NCBI GenBank assembly: GCA_963824395.1
Contig: CAWGPF010000001.1
Location: 992,001-1,056,000, forward strand
Length of the DNA stretch: 64,000 bases
DNA from: 13-2-20CM-66-19 sp963824395
Lineage (GTDB): Bacteria; Pseudomonadota; Gammaproteobacteria; Steroidobacterales; Steroidobacteraceae
Direction of reading: 5' to 3'
In this document: in pieces, positions 25,972 to 35,697 of the stretch
How the letters are laid out: each line of letters begins with the position of its first letter
Position numbering within the stretch: the stretch's first letter is position 1
The notes under the pieces: generated by a model
What the model was told of the DNA's origin: nothing
Databases searched by the model: none
What the model saw: the letters and a program-made list of their open reading frames with translations, nothing else
Program-made: the position numbers and the translations under genes

Positions 25972-27162
25972 TCAGGAGCGAGCCGGCGGCAGGCCTGACG
26001 TCATGGCCTGCCAGGCTCCAAACACCTCGGCCACCGAAAGCTCATCGACCCGGCGCGAACGCGGTGGGCCGCCCAGGGCCACGACTGCCGAGCCCGAGGG
26101 GCTGCGGGGCAGCCACTCACCGGGCGATTCTGCCCCATACATGACCAAGAGCGGCAGTCCGCAGGCTGCCGCCGCGTGCGCAGGTCCGGTGTCGATCGAG
26201 ATCATGCTGTGGGCGCGCGCGCACAGCGCCAGCAGGCGCCGCACCGGCAGCTCGGCGACCACGACCTGCTCGCAGTTGGCACTGCGCCGCACTTCCTCGA
26301 GCATCGGGGCCTCCTGCGGCGCACCGCACAAAATCAGGAGAGCATCGGGCAGCGCCACGCTCAGGCGCTGCAGGAGCGCGGCCCAGTTTGCCTGCGGCCA
26401 TGCCTTGTCGTCAGCCTGGTTCTGCGCCCAGCGCTCGCGCCGCCGACTCATGGTGCGGAAGTTCCCGGGCTGGATGAGGATCAGTCTGCGGCCGGCCCAG
26501 GAGTGACGTCCGAGCCACGCATCGAGCTCGGCGTGCTCGGCCGGCGATATCGCGAGCCGCGGTGCGCTCACCCCTGCCTGCGCTGGTAACGGATACGCAG
26601 CGGCGGGAATGCCCGGTGGCGTGAGCGCTGCGAACTGCACCAGGCGCTCGACCCAGTGACCACGGACGCCCGCGAGCTGTTCGGTGATGTAGAGGCACCG
26701 CCCGGGACTGATCCCGCCCCAGCTGAGCAGACGGCGGATGCGCCGCACCTGGCGTGGCTGGTATTCGCAGACATAGACCGGGCCAGGCCTGCTGCTGCGC
26801 ACGGCCCGCAGTGCACGCCACGTGACGGGACTGAACCCCAGGGGGAAGTGACGCGGCAGGGACCACACCTGTTCGACGTCCGGGTGACCGTCCAGGAGCG
26901 GGTGACTCCAGGGTCCGGCAGCCAGGACCAGACAGCGCGTGCCGAAACGGCGGTGCAGGGAACTTAGCAGTGCGGTCAGCATGACCATGTCCCCCAGTCG
27001 CCCGAAACGGATCACCACCGGCTGCAGTGCCGGTGCCGAGGCGCCAGGGAGGGCGCCGCGTGCGGCTGGGGTCGCGGCGGACGGCGCGCGTGCCGGATCG
27101 AACGTCATGCCGTGCGCACCGGAGGGTGCAGGCAGCGCTTGGCTCACGTTCGAAGGTGTCAC
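25972..27162 (-). CDS. Glycosyltransferase family 9 (heptosyltransferase-like), copy 2
   Basis: 396 residues, 39 nt upstream of copy 1 and co-transcribed. It shares the layout of copy 1: RFGRLGDMVMLTALLSSLHRRFG at the start of the fold and MISIDTGPAHAAAACGLPLLVMYG near the end, plus the shared EWLPRSPSGSAV-type stretch. It carries a ~45-residue low-complexity Ala/Pro extension at the N-terminus, so the true start may be ATG 27108 (residue 19). The tandem pair arose by duplication and likely adds successive core sugars. Confidence 0.83.
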   Translation of the reverse strand: MTPSNVSQALPAPSGAHGMTFDPARAPSAATPAARGALPGASAPALQPVVIRFGRLGDMVMLTALLSSLHRRFGTRCLVLAAGPWSHPLLDGHPDVEQVWSLPRHFPLGFSPVTWRALRAVRSSRPGPVYVCEYQPRQVRRIRRLLSWGGISPGRCLYITEQLAGVRGHWVERLVQFAALTPPGIPAAAYPLPAQAGVSAPRLAISPAEHAELDAWLGRHSWAGRRLILIQPGNFRTMSRRRERWAQNQADDKAWPQANWAALLQRLSVALPDALLILCGAPQEAPMLEEVRRSANCEQVVVAELPVRRLLALCARAHSMISIDTGPAHAAAACGLPLLVMYGAESPGEWLPRSPSGSAVVALGGPPRSRRVDELSVAEVFGAWQAMTSGLPPARS

Positions 27163-27721
27163 AGGCTGAGGAGGGTACCCGGGAAGCTGCTGTTGGCGCG
27201 AGCCAGGGCGGCTCCGTTACGAAAGTCTAGCGAATCGGGGGTATGCCCGGAAGAACGCCACTGTACCCGGTACGGCAAGTGGCGACGGACGATAGCCGCT
27301 CACCCCGAAACCACCGCCTGATCAGGCGTCCGGCGACGCTGCGCCCTCTCACCGAAACCCCGGGGCCGCGCGCCAGCGAGCGCGCCCTGCGAGCGCGCGA
27401 GGTCCGCTTGATCGAATGAGGCGATACGGGGCACGCGGGAATGCTGGCGTTCATCGAAGCCACTCAGCGCGCGCGGGGAGCCCCGCGACCTGGCGCGAAT
27501 CCGCTGCAGCCGGCATCCCGGGGCATGAGCTTGAGCTTTCTCAGTGCTTGCGCAGCTTCTTGGGCGCCGCCGACGGCAGCGCCAGTTTTACATAAAGGTG
27601 CGCCGCGGCGTCTGATGGCGGCTGCAACTCAAATCCCTCACAATGCATCGCAGCAGACGACCGTGCGTCGTGTCGTGATTAACCGGGGACTGCGTATTAC
27701 GCGCAGCGGAGAGCAAGAAGA
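27163..27721 (+). other. Intergenic stretch upstream of the PEP-CTERM gene
   Basis: 559 nt with no convincing gene. Short open frames on both strands (for example 27441-27725 and 27227-27463) have Arg/Pro-rich, non-conserved-looking translations. The last 60 nt probably hold the promoter of the PEP-CTERM gene: an AT-richer patch around 27590 and a GGAGAG ribosome-binding site at 27708-27713. I saw no recognisable RNA gene or operator. Confidence 0.4.
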
Positions 27722-28612
27722 ATGAACCAGACCGCGTTAGCGTCCTTTTACCGGACGGTACTCCTGATAGTGGCCGTGATGGCAGGCGCACCAGCCTTTG
27801 CTGATGTGCCGCTGCCGCCGGCAACCTTCATCTTCGACGTCACGCAGGGCACTACCGTAGTGTCGGGTTGCACCTCGTTCGGCGGCAGCGCCGGGGGCGG
27901 CAGCTGCGGCTCGGAGAGCAGCGGCCCTGGGTACGCGCTGACCTCCGGCGGCATCGGCACGGCGAGCTACGTGCCGGCCACCCCGGGCGGCATCCCGCTC
28001 GGCACCGGCACCGTGGCGGACGCGGCGAGCAACTGGACATCCGGCTCATCGGTGCACTCGATCTCCCTGATCTCCTATTCCTTCGAGGCCTCCGGTCCGA
28101 GCAGCGTCAGCTACATTCCGATCGACGTGCTCAGCACCGCGCTGCTGTCCGTCGCCGGCAACTCGACCGCCGAGGTGTCCCTGGTGATCCGCGGCGAGGG
28201 ACCTCAGGACACGTCCAAGCCGCTGCTGGACCTGTTGGCCTACTGTGCCTACGGCACCTGCGTCAGCGACTGGGGCACCCCGGGGAGTGAGCTGACGAAT
28301 CTGCTGTGCGTTGCCAACGGTGACAGCTACAGCATCACCATTTCGGCGGCGACCGCGGCCGGCAAGGGCAAGTACGGGCCGACCGACACCGCCTCAGCGC
28401 TCATCGACCCGGTCATCAAGCTCGACCCGCCCTACCCCACGAGCTGCCCGGTGCCAGTCGATCCCAGTCAGATACGGATCACGACCAGCGCGGGCACTTC
28501 CACGGGCGTCTCGGTGCCTGAACCCTCGGGTCTGAGCCTGGCGGCCCTGGGCGCGCTCGGTCTGTGCCTCTTCAGCCGGCGCCGCCGTGCGCCCATCCCG
28601 GCCACGCGCTAG
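27722..28612 (+). CDS. PEP-CTERM sorting-domain exported protein
   Basis: 296 residues: signal peptide (residues ~1-27, ending PAFADVP), a Ser/Gly/Thr-rich beta-type body of unknown role, and a C-terminal VPEPSGLSLAALGALGLCLFSRRRR. That tail (V-P-E-P, hydrophobic helix, Arg cluster) is the PEP-CTERM sorting signal processed by exosortase in exopolysaccharide-producing Gram-negatives. No exosortase gene lies in the window. The protein is presumably transferred to the cell surface or matrix. A strong hairpin follows the stop. Confidence 0.85.
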   Translation: MNQTALASFYRTVLLIVAVMAGAPAFADVPLPPATFIFDVTQGTTVVSGCTSFGGSAGGGSCGSESSGPGYALTSGGIGTASYVPATPGGIPLGTGTVADAASNWTSGSSVHSISLISYSFEASGPSSVSYIPIDVLSTALLSVAGNSTAEVSLVIRGEGPQDTSKPLLDLLAYCAYGTCVSDWGTPGSELTNLLCVANGDSYSITISAATAAGKGKYGPTDTASALIDPVIKLDPPYPTSCPVPVDPSQIRITTSAGTSTGVSVPEPSGLSLAALGALGLCLFSRRRRAPIPATR

Positions 28613-28629
28613 AGGCTAGGTTTGCCGAA

Positions 28630-28669
28630 CCGGGCACCACCCTCCTTCAGGGTGGCAGCCCGGCTTTCT
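28630..28669 (+). terminator. Intrinsic terminator between convergent genes
   Basis: Hairpin with stems CCGGGC/GCCCGG and CCACCCT/AGGGTGG around a CCTTC loop, followed by CTTTCT on the + strand. It lies 18 nt after the PEP-CTERM stop and includes the last codons of the convergent FlgO/TPR gene. It should end transcription of the PEP-CTERM gene and might also serve the opposite direction. Confidence 0.65.
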
Positions 28670-30542
28670 GCAGCAGCGCCGCGTAGCGCGGGTCGGATTT
28701 GATATTCTTGAACAGCGGATCGCTCTTGATGCTGGTGAGCGTCGAGTCCCGCTCCTTAAGCGCCCGCTCGAGCCAGGTGAAGGACGGATCCACCTCGCCG
28801 CGGTAGCCGTACACGGTCGCGATCACGTACGGTGACTCCTTCTGGAATTTGGTGGTCAGCTCGGCGAGCGCCGCATCCGACTCCGCGCGCCGGTGCATCG
28901 CGGAGTACACCAGCGCCAGGCCCTCGAGCTTCCACATTTCGTCAGTCTCAAGGGTCATCGCCTGCAGCGCCGGCTCGAGCTTGCCCTGCCACAAGAGCAC
29001 AAGACCGAGCCCGTTGTGCGTGTAGCCGGCTGCCGGGCGCAGCTCGATGGACTTGCGGAAGGCCCGCTCGGCATCGTCAAGGCGTCCGTCGGCGAAATAT
29101 GCGACACCGAGGTTGCTGTACGAAGAGGCACGCAGCGGATCGCGCACCAGGGCGGCCAGGAACATCTTGACGCTGTCGCTCACGCGTCCCAGCACCAGGT
29201 ACAGGCTGCCGGCCGCGTGCAGTACGTCGGCACTGCCGGGCTCGAGCGTCAGCGCCTCCCCGATCTCACGGTCTGCCGCCGCCCAGTCCCAGTCATCGTT
29301 CATATGCAAGTAGCCCATCGCGACGTGCGCGCGAGCGCTCTTGGGATCGAGATCGAGCGCGGTACGCACCGCCTCGCGGGCTTTCGGCAGGGCCTCACCG
29401 GGCGGCATGAAGCCGCGCGCCGCCATGTCGCCGTAGACAATCGAGAGTTCCGTCCACAGCGGCTCATAATGCTCATCGAGCTTCAGCGCCCGCTCCAGAT
29501 AATCGAGCGCCTGCGCGAATCCTTCTTTCGTGTGCAGGCCGGCAAAGAACCTGCCCTGCAGATAGAGGTTGTAGGCATCGAGGTTCGTCGGTGTCGCGCG
29601 CTCGGGCAGTGCGCCGCCGAGGAGCTTGATCTTCAGCGCCTGGACTACTGAGCCGGCAATCTGGTCCTGAAGCTTGAAGATGTCGTCGAGCTTGCGGTCG
29701 TAGGTCTCCGACCACAGGTGGTAGCCGCTGTCGGCCCGGATCAGCTGCGCGGTGATCCTCACCTGATCGCCGGCCTTGCGCACGCTGCCCTCCAGGACGT
29801 GCGCCACGTGCAGTTCCTTGGCGATCGTCGTCATGTCCTCGGGCTTGTCCTTGAACGCGAACGATGAGGTGCGGGCGGCCACCCGCAGCTCCGGGATCTT
29901 GGCGAGCAGGTTAAGGAGTTCTTCCGCCACGCCATCCGCCAGGTACTGCTGGTCCTTGGACTGGCTCATGTCGACAAACGGCAGCACCGCAATGGAGCGT
30001 AGCGGTACCGGTGCACCGGCGATCGAGCCCTCCTCGTGCGTGGCGCGGGCCTCGTCACTGATCGGCTCAGTGATGTGCTTGCCGAGCCAGAAGTGATAGA
30101 GCAGGAAGTAGGACACCATGATCACCGCTACCGAGGCGATCGCGCGGTTCAGGCGCCGGTTCTGCTGGCCGAGCAGCGAGTGGTGGGCGTCCAGCGCATC
30201 GGGCTTGAGCGCGGTGGCGGGAGTCGCATAGATCCAGGCGGCCACGATCGCGATCGGGAACCCGAGCGCCATCACGATCACGACCAGACGGTTGATCCAT
30301 TCCGGTACGCCGAGCATGTGGAACACCACATGCACCGGCTCGAGGATCACCCAGCACACGCCTGCGTACAGCAGCGCGACCCGGGTGATGTGGTGTTGCT
30401 TGAGCCGGTCGAGGAGTGGATGGCTGATACCAGGCATTCCGGGGATGCGCTGATGCGGCACCGGCGCGGATGCGACCGCGGGTGACGTGGGCTCGCCGCC
30501 TTGCACGTTCTCCGGCGGACCCGGTGTTTCCCCGACCGTCAT
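28647..30542 (-). CDS. Membrane FlgO/TolB-like domain protein with TPR repeats
   Basis: 631 residues. The N-terminal ~155 residues hold about three membrane helices (near 50-72, 78-105 and 133-153). A FlgO-like/adenylate-cyclase-associated domain follows: SIAVLPFVDMSQSKDQQYLADG, then HVLEGSVRKAGDQVRITAQL and LWSETYDRKLDDIF. The C-terminal ~300 residues are tetratricopeptide repeats. Such proteins are frequent in proteobacteria with CadC/adenylate-cyclase-like regulators, but this one has no DNA-binding or cyclase domain, so its role is unassigned. A broken relative lies at 33807-34192. Confidence 0.75.
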   Translation of the reverse strand: MTVGETPGPPENVQGGEPTSPAVASAPVPHQRIPGMPGISHPLLDRLKQHHITRVALLYAGVCWVILEPVHVVFHMLGVPEWINRLVVIVMALGFPIAIVAAWIYATPATALKPDALDAHHSLLGQQNRRLNRAIASVAVIMVSYFLLYHFWLGKHITEPISDEARATHEEGSIAGAPVPLRSIAVLPFVDMSQSKDQQYLADGVAEELLNLLAKIPELRVAARTSSFAFKDKPEDMTTIAKELHVAHVLEGSVRKAGDQVRITAQLIRADSGYHLWSETYDRKLDDIFKLQDQIAGSVVQALKIKLLGGALPERATPTNLDAYNLYLQGRFFAGLHTKEGFAQALDYLERALKLDEHYEPLWTELSIVYGDMAARGFMPPGEALPKAREAVRTALDLDPKSARAHVAMGYLHMNDDWDWAAADREIGEALTLEPGSADVLHAAGSLYLVLGRVSDSVKMFLAALVRDPLRASSYSNLGVAYFADGRLDDAERAFRKSIELRPAAGYTHNGLGLVLLWQGKLEPALQAMTLETDEMWKLEGLALVYSAMHRRAESDAALAELTTKFQKESPYVIATVYGYRGEVDPSFTWLERALKERDSTLTSIKSDPLFKNIKSDPRYAALLQKAGLPP

Positions 30543-30788
30543 TGTCCTCCCCTGGTTGTGTGGGTGCGCGCACCGGAAACGGTACTGCGACCGCGCGGGA
30601 GTGTAGCGCAGAGCCGCGACGCCCCGCTGTCTCGCCGCGGTGTGCCGGCGGGGGCAGCGGCACCGCGCCGGAACCTGGGCGGTGATTCATGCCCCGGCCT
30701 CCGCTAGTATCGGTGGCGGACCGATCCAGGGCCGGGCGCCCGCGAACCGCCCGACCGCGCAGCGCGGCGCCAATCCGGAGACCGAAGC

Positions 30789-32030
30789 GTGACGCAGTGT
30801 CCCTTCAAACCCCTGCTCGACTTCGAGAAATTTGCCGCCGGGACACCCAGGCGCCTGGTCAGCGAATTGCGCAGCGCACATCGCATTCTCTGGGAAGATG
30901 ACGAGTTCGTGACTGGCGGGCACTGGCTGCTGTTCCAGCAGCGCGATATAGACCACGTACTGCAGTCCCCCGCGCTCTTCAGCAGCCACTTCGGGCCGCT
31001 GCTGGATGACTTCCCGGCGCAACTGCTGCGCGAGCAGCAGGAGAGCCTCACGTTCATGGATCCGCCCCGGCACCGCCAGTACCGGGCGTTGGTGGAGCCC
31101 GCGTTCCGTCCCGCCGCCATGCGGGTGCGCGAGCCGATGATGCGGGCACTGGCCAGCAGCATCCTCGATGAAGTGATGCCGCGGGGCGAGTGTGAGTTTG
31201 TGGCTGAGGTTGCCATGCAGCTGCCGACTCGCGTCATCTTCGCCGTTCTCGGAGTCCCGGCGGCTGATTTCAAGCGCGTAGCCGACCTCACCAACACCCT
31301 GGCTCTGGCGGATGACCCGGAATTTGCCGAGAACCGGCAGGCCGGCTTCGTGGCCTCCGGTCTGCTGATGGAATACGGCACCGCGCTCGCCGCCAGCCAT
31401 AGGGCCCAGCCGCGTGACAGTCTGACCATGGACCTGATCAGGTCCGAAGCCGAGGGTCAGGCGCTCAGCGATGTCGAGTTCGGACGCCTCTTTAACAACC
31501 TGATCGTGGGCGCGACCGAGACCACACGCAACACGCTGGCGGCGGCGATGTATGAGTTCATCCAGCGGCCCGAGCAATATGCGCTACTGCAGGCGGATGC
31601 GGAACTGGTACCCAACGCCGTCGAGGAGATCCTCAGATTCCGCAATCCGGTCGTCTACCTGCGGCGCACCGCCACCCAGGATCAGCAGCTCGCCGGCCAG
31701 CAGATCGCCAAGGGCGCCAAAGTGGTGTGTGTCCTGGGTTCTCCCAACCGCGACCCGCAGTTCTTCGCCAACCCCGACGAGTTCGACATCCGCCGACCGG
31801 TCGCACTGACTCGCCGACATTACCGCAGCTTCGGCGCCGGGCCGCACTTCTGCCTGGGCATTCAGCAGGCCCGTCTCAACCTCGCGGTGATGATTGGCGA
31901 GATCGCACGCCGCATCCAGCGGCCACGCCTCCTGGCACCACCGCGCCAGGCGCGCTCGATCTTCATGGACGGCTTCAAGGAGCTGCGCATCGCGTTCGAG
32001 CCGGGGCCGCGCGCCTACCAGGGGCCTTGA
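30789..32030 (+). CDS. Cytochrome P450
   Basis: 413 residues from GTG 30789 with a GGAG site 8 nt upstream. The heme-binding loop is FGAGPHFCLG with the proximal cysteine at C355; the I-helix oxygen-activation motif is VGATETTRN; the K-helix E-x-x-R is EEILRF. The length and soluble N-terminus fit bacterial class I P450s, which need a ferredoxin and reductase; none is adjacent. The substrate is unknown (steroid- or terpenoid-type acceptors are common for such enzymes in related soil bacteria, but nothing here proves it). Confidence 0.9.
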   Translation: MTQCPFKPLLDFEKFAAGTPRRLVSELRSAHRILWEDDEFVTGGHWLLFQQRDIDHVLQSPALFSSHFGPLLDDFPAQLLREQQESLTFMDPPRHRQYRALVEPAFRPAAMRVREPMMRALASSILDEVMPRGECEFVAEVAMQLPTRVIFAVLGVPAADFKRVADLTNTLALADDPEFAENRQAGFVASGLLMEYGTALAASHRAQPRDSLTMDLIRSEAEGQALSDVEFGRLFNNLIVGATETTRNTLAAAMYEFIQRPEQYALLQADAELVPNAVEEILRFRNPVVYLRRTATQDQQLAGQQIAKGAKVVCVLGSPNRDPQFFANPDEFDIRRPVALTRRHYRSFGAGPHFCLGIQQARLNLAVMIGEIARRIQRPRLLAPPRQARSIFMDGFKELRIAFEPGPRAYQGP

Positions 32031-32126
32031 TCTGGCTAGAGGGTGAGCGCTGTATCGCGGGTGCCCGCACGCGCACGAGCCGGTGCCCGAAACCGACAGA
32101 GTCGGGCACCGGCGTCGCTGCGGATC

Positions 32127-33626
32127 TCAGAACTTGTAGCGCACGCCGATAGTCGGGTTGATATTGGTGGTGCTGAGGTAGGAAGCGGCCAGCCCGTCGT
32201 GGACAGCGCTGTACATTGCGCCCAGGTAGGCGTCGAAGTGCACGTTGAAGCGGTAGTCTGCATCGAACGAGAATGCCTCAAGGTTGCCGCTGCACGCACT
32301 GTGAGCGTTCGTTGAGCACCCCGCCTGGCTACCCGTACCGTAGGCGCTCTGGTGGACGCCGTAGTAGGCGGCGGTAAGCTCAAGATGCGGAATGACCGCG
32401 TAACGCACGCCCGTCCAGTAGACCTGGACGATCTTCGGCTCCGTGTAGGCCGTGTTGTTCACAAATGCCAGCACATAGCCGCCGATGTTGATGAAACCGT
32501 CGCTGAGCTTGTTCTTTGGGTTCGTGTACTTGATGTACTCGTAGCCGGCGAAGAGCTTCAGGGGGCCGTACTGGTACGAGCCCATCAGGGCATATGCCGT
32601 ATTGTCGGACACCGTGCCGGACAGCGAGTTCGTCAGCGAGTCGCCGGCCGGCAGCTGCGCAACCTGGGACGTACTCAGTGCACTGGCGGTGATGGAGCTG
32701 TTGACCTTGGAGTAATAGGCGTCGAGGGCGGCGCCCGCGAGACTGCCGCCGAGGTTCGCCTGCACCGCCGTACGCCCGGAGCCATTAGAGCCATTGAATT
32801 TGTACAGACCCGCGACATGCGCCCGGTCGTCGATACTCAGCGCGTACTTGGCGGTCGAATCGAGCCGGTTGTCCTCGCTGCTGCCCGCACCGGAGTAACT
32901 GTTGGAAGCGCCGAGCAGGCCGAAGGCGCTGGCATGATAATTCGGGTCGTACTTGATGGTTCCCTCCGACAAAAGCGTTATCTGGCGGCCAAAGGTCAAG
33001 GTGCCGAAGCGCTCCGATCTGAAGCCGACGAACGCCGTCTGCAAGGCCTGCCCCGCAGAACTGCCGTCGACACCGACACTCTGGTCGGCGAGCGCCTTGC
33101 CATTGTTAGCAGTCAGCGAGCGCAGTGAGTCCGCGAGCTGCCCGGACTGCGGGTTGAAGAAGGACTCGACCTGGAAGACCGCCGACCAATCCTCAGTCAG
33201 CGGCTCAAGACCCTGCAGGCCGATGCGCGATTGCCCCATGTTGCTCGGCGTCAGACCGATTACGGACTGGTGGCTGTTCGATCGCACGATGTTGCCGCTG
33301 GCAGAAGGACGATATGGGGTGAACGGCGCACTGTGGGTATCGAATTGCACGCCGAGGTCGATGACGCCATAAAGCGTGATGCCCCGCCAGGTCAGGCTGT
33401 CCTCGGGGGGCACGCCCGGCCCGGTTTTCTGCTGGGCCTGCGCAGGAAGTGAGGTCAGAATGAACAGCAGGCTCAGGCAATATCCCGCCAGGCCCGGCCG
33501 CGCCGCGCGTCTCGTATCCGGTGAGGCGTTCTGCCGGCAAATGTGCCCGCGTCTGTCTGCGGCGAGACGGGCATGGACCTGTAAACCGATTCTGTCGTGG
33601 TTCTTGTCGACCATTGTGCGCTGCAA
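32127..33626 (-). CDS. General outer-membrane porin
   Basis: 499 residues as drawn; ATG 33614 (residue 5) is an equally good start. A signal-anchor-like segment at ~44-62 ends PAQAQQ, so the mature protein begins near residue 63, and the N-terminal extension before the signal is unusually long. The body matches Burkholderia/Neisseria-type trimeric porins: GITLYGVIDLGVQF as the first strand, SRIGLQGLEPLTEDWSAVFQVE, LTFGRQ, and the terminal strand TIGVRYKF with the C-terminal Phe that BamA recognises. It allows passive diffusion of small hydrophilic molecules. Confidence 0.85.
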   Translation of the reverse strand: MQRTMVDKNHDRIGLQVHARLAADRRGHICRQNASPDTRRAARPGLAGYCLSLLFILTSLPAQAQQKTGPGVPPEDSLTWRGITLYGVIDLGVQFDTHSAPFTPYRPSASGNIVRSNSHQSVIGLTPSNMGQSRIGLQGLEPLTEDWSAVFQVESFFNPQSGQLADSLRSLTANNGKALADQSVGVDGSSAGQALQTAFVGFRSERFGTLTFGRQITLLSEGTIKYDPNYHASAFGLLGASNSYSGAGSSEDNRLDSTAKYALSIDDRAHVAGLYKFNGSNGSGRTAVQANLGGSLAGAALDAYYSKVNSSITASALSTSQVAQLPAGDSLTNSLSGTVSDNTAYALMGSYQYGPLKLFAGYEYIKYTNPKNKLSDGFINIGGYVLAFVNNTAYTEPKIVQVYWTGVRYAVIPHLELTAAYYGVHQSAYGTGSQAGCSTNAHSACSGNLEAFSFDADYRFNVHFDAYLGAMYSAVHDGLAASYLSTTNINPTIGVRYKF

Positions 33627-33806
33627 CTTCTCGTAATCGGGAACGAGAGCGTCGCTGATTCGGGGTTATGCGTCAGTCGTTCGTCGGTCACAAAGCGGTT
33701 GCACGGTTATATCCGTCGCGCATATCAACATTGCCGGTGCGCAGCGGCCGCGAGCGCAGCTCGGGTGGCAACAGCGGCGGGGATTCGTGGCGGCAGCCGC
33801 GATTAC

Positions 33807-34192
33807 TCAGCCCAGGGAGGCCTTGAGTGCCTTGGCGACCTGGCTCGCGATGTCGTCCCGCAGGGCGAGCCTGTCGGCTTGCTGTCGATCGCAGGTCTCG
33901 GACCACACGACATAACCGTCGTCGGCGCGAATGAGTCGCACGGCGACCCGCAGCGTGGCGTCCGACTGGCGTACGCTGCCGTCGAGCACGTACGCCACGC
34001 CCAACGATCTGGCCATTTCCGCCCCGGTCAGCTACTTACCCTTGAAATAGAACGACGCGGCGGGCGCGGGGCACCAGAACGCCCCTTATCTTACTGATCT
34101 TGTCGATCGGCTCCTCGGTCAGGCCGTCAGCGAGGTACTCCTCGTTCATCTGCTGAGGCGTGAGATCGAGGAAAGGCAGCACGACCACGCAT
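33807..34192 (-). pseudogene. Broken FlgO/TolB-like domain gene
   Basis: Reading the minus strand from 34192 gives VVLPFLDLTPQQMNEEYLAD, clearly akin to the FlgO-like start in the protein at 28647-30542. After KISKIRG the frame is lost: a one-base shift is needed near 34070, then an in-frame TAG follows the FYFKGK equivalent. The frame resumes at 34016 as MARSLGVAYVLDGSVRQSDA through LIRADDGYVVWSETCDR and stops at 33807. Both the upstream regulator/membrane part and the downstream TPR part are missing. It abuts the stop of the alpha/beta hydrolase gene, so a deletion probably fused these segments. Confidence 0.75.
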
Positions 34193-34194
34193 TT

Positions 34195-35535
34195 CTAATG
34201 CGCCGGGGACCGCGTGAGGGCCGCCGTGCCGTACGCAGGTCCGAGCGCGCCAGCGACGATGAAGTCGTGCATGAGGCGGAAATAGCCCTCGGGCTGGCGT
34301 GTCGAAAGCCGCGTCCCGTCCGCGGTCGTCTCGTACTCGTAAATACCGTGCTCCGCATGCGGAAATACCGCGACCGAGATGGGGTGACCGGCGGCGCTCA
34401 GGACGCGCAGGCGCCGCGCGGTCTCCGCGCTGGGCGCGTCAAGATCGTCCGCCCCCAAAATCCACAGCTGTGGTACCGCGAGATTGCGCAGTACCGGCAG
34501 CGGGTCATAGTGAAGCGGCACGCCGGCGAAGAGCTTCGGTCCCGCGACCCGCAGCTCCTGCGGCGATTTCTCCAACAGCACCCAGGTGACATCGCCATGG
34601 ATATCGCGGAACCAGGGCTCCGCCTGGTAGCGCGCGCGCACCGCATCGAGCGCGTCATAGCCATCCTGGAAATTGCTGTTCAGGATCGCCGCCGACGCAT
34701 CGGCAATCTGCATGGCCTTAGCCATGACCTCGGGTCCGTAGCCGTGGCGAGTGATGTCGAGTGCAATCGCGGACCGGTCCTCTTGCAGCGGGGAGACCGC
34801 CAGGCCAAAGCAGACCACCACGAAATCGACCGGCTCGATGCGCGCGGCGAGCGGCGCGACCCATCCGCCCTGGCTCCCGCCCTGATAGCCCGTGCGGCCC
34901 GCGCGCGCCCCGGCGAGACGCTTCGCCTCGTGCAGGGCGGCAATGGCGTCGTTGGCGAGCACCAGATAGTCCTGGGTGTAGTCACCCGTGGATGCCCCCG
35001 TACCGCGCTTATCGTAGACAAAGGTGCCAATCCCGGATGCGGGAAACTGGCGCTGCAGCGCGTAATCATCGAGCGCTGAGTCATGCTCCGAGCCGTGGAT
35101 GAGCACCACGATCGGTACCCGGCCGCCCCCCGGAGGCATCACAAGGCGCCCCGCCAGTACGGCATCCTCCACTGCGAAGCGCGTCTCGGTGACATCCAGG
35201 GCGATCCGCGTACCCGGCGCGCCGGCGAAGCGAATGCCCGCGCTTCCGCAGGCAGCAAAGCTGACGCGAATGCCGTCCGGGCGCCCGGTCCACCCAAGCG
35301 TGCTGGTCCACTCCCCACCGCCTGCGCGCGTGAGCTCGCCAGTGGTGCCGTCCGTCCGACGCCATCGCAGCTTGCCTTGCTCGCCGGGAGCGATATCCAC
35401 GTCCGCTTGTCGCGCGAAACGGTACGTTCCGACGTGGCACTGCGGCTCGGCCGGAGCGTCCGCTGCAGCAGGAGAATTCGCCGCACCCAGGAGGAGGCAG
35501 GCGGTCAGTAGTTCAAAGCGCAGTTTCCACGGCAT
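34195..35535 (-). CDS. Exported alpha/beta hydrolase
   Basis: 446 residues with a signal peptide (LLTACLLLGAANSPAAADA). An N-terminal beta-rich domain (~30-130) precedes an alpha/beta-hydrolase fold: VLIHGSEHD oxyanion loop, nucleophile in GYQGGSQGGW, acid in LWILGADDLDAPS and histidine in FPHAEHG. The arrangement resembles periplasmic esterase/peptidase-like proteins of the S9/BAAT type. The substrate is unknown. The 3' end runs into the FlgO-like pseudogene, so the annotated C-terminus (TAALTRSPAH) may not be original. Confidence 0.75.
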   Translation of the reverse strand: MPWKLRFELLTACLLLGAANSPAAADAPAEPQCHVGTYRFARQADVDIAPGEQGKLRWRRTDGTTGELTRAGGGEWTSTLGWTGRPDGIRVSFAACGSAGIRFAGAPGTRIALDVTETRFAVEDAVLAGRLVMPPGGGRVPIVVLIHGSEHDSALDDYALQRQFPASGIGTFVYDKRGTGASTGDYTQDYLVLANDAIAALHEAKRLAGARAGRTGYQGGSQGGWVAPLAARIEPVDFVVVCFGLAVSPLQEDRSAIALDITRHGYGPEVMAKAMQIADASAAILNSNFQDGYDALDAVRARYQAEPWFRDIHGDVTWVLLEKSPQELRVAGPKLFAGVPLHYDPLPVLRNLAVPQLWILGADDLDAPSAETARRLRVLSAAGHPISVAVFPHAEHGIYEYETTADGTRLSTRQPEGYFRLMHDFIVAGALGPAYGTAALTRSPAH

Positions 35536-35697
35536 TTTCCCGATCCTTCAGGGTGGTATGCCCAACCTATCCCGGCAACATCGCACAGTCCCGGTACACT
35601 TTGGCTGACTTGGAGCAGCACAGTACGGCTCGCATACAACTCAGGCGCGGGCTGCGGGTTTTCCGGCGCAGCATTGACAAGGTGGCCGCCGCGCACA

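Noticed and set aside
27441..27725. Possible 94-residue gene before the PEP-CTERM gene
   Set aside because: No ribosome-binding site or conserved features; the translation looks like random GC-rich sequence and runs into the PEP-CTERM start.
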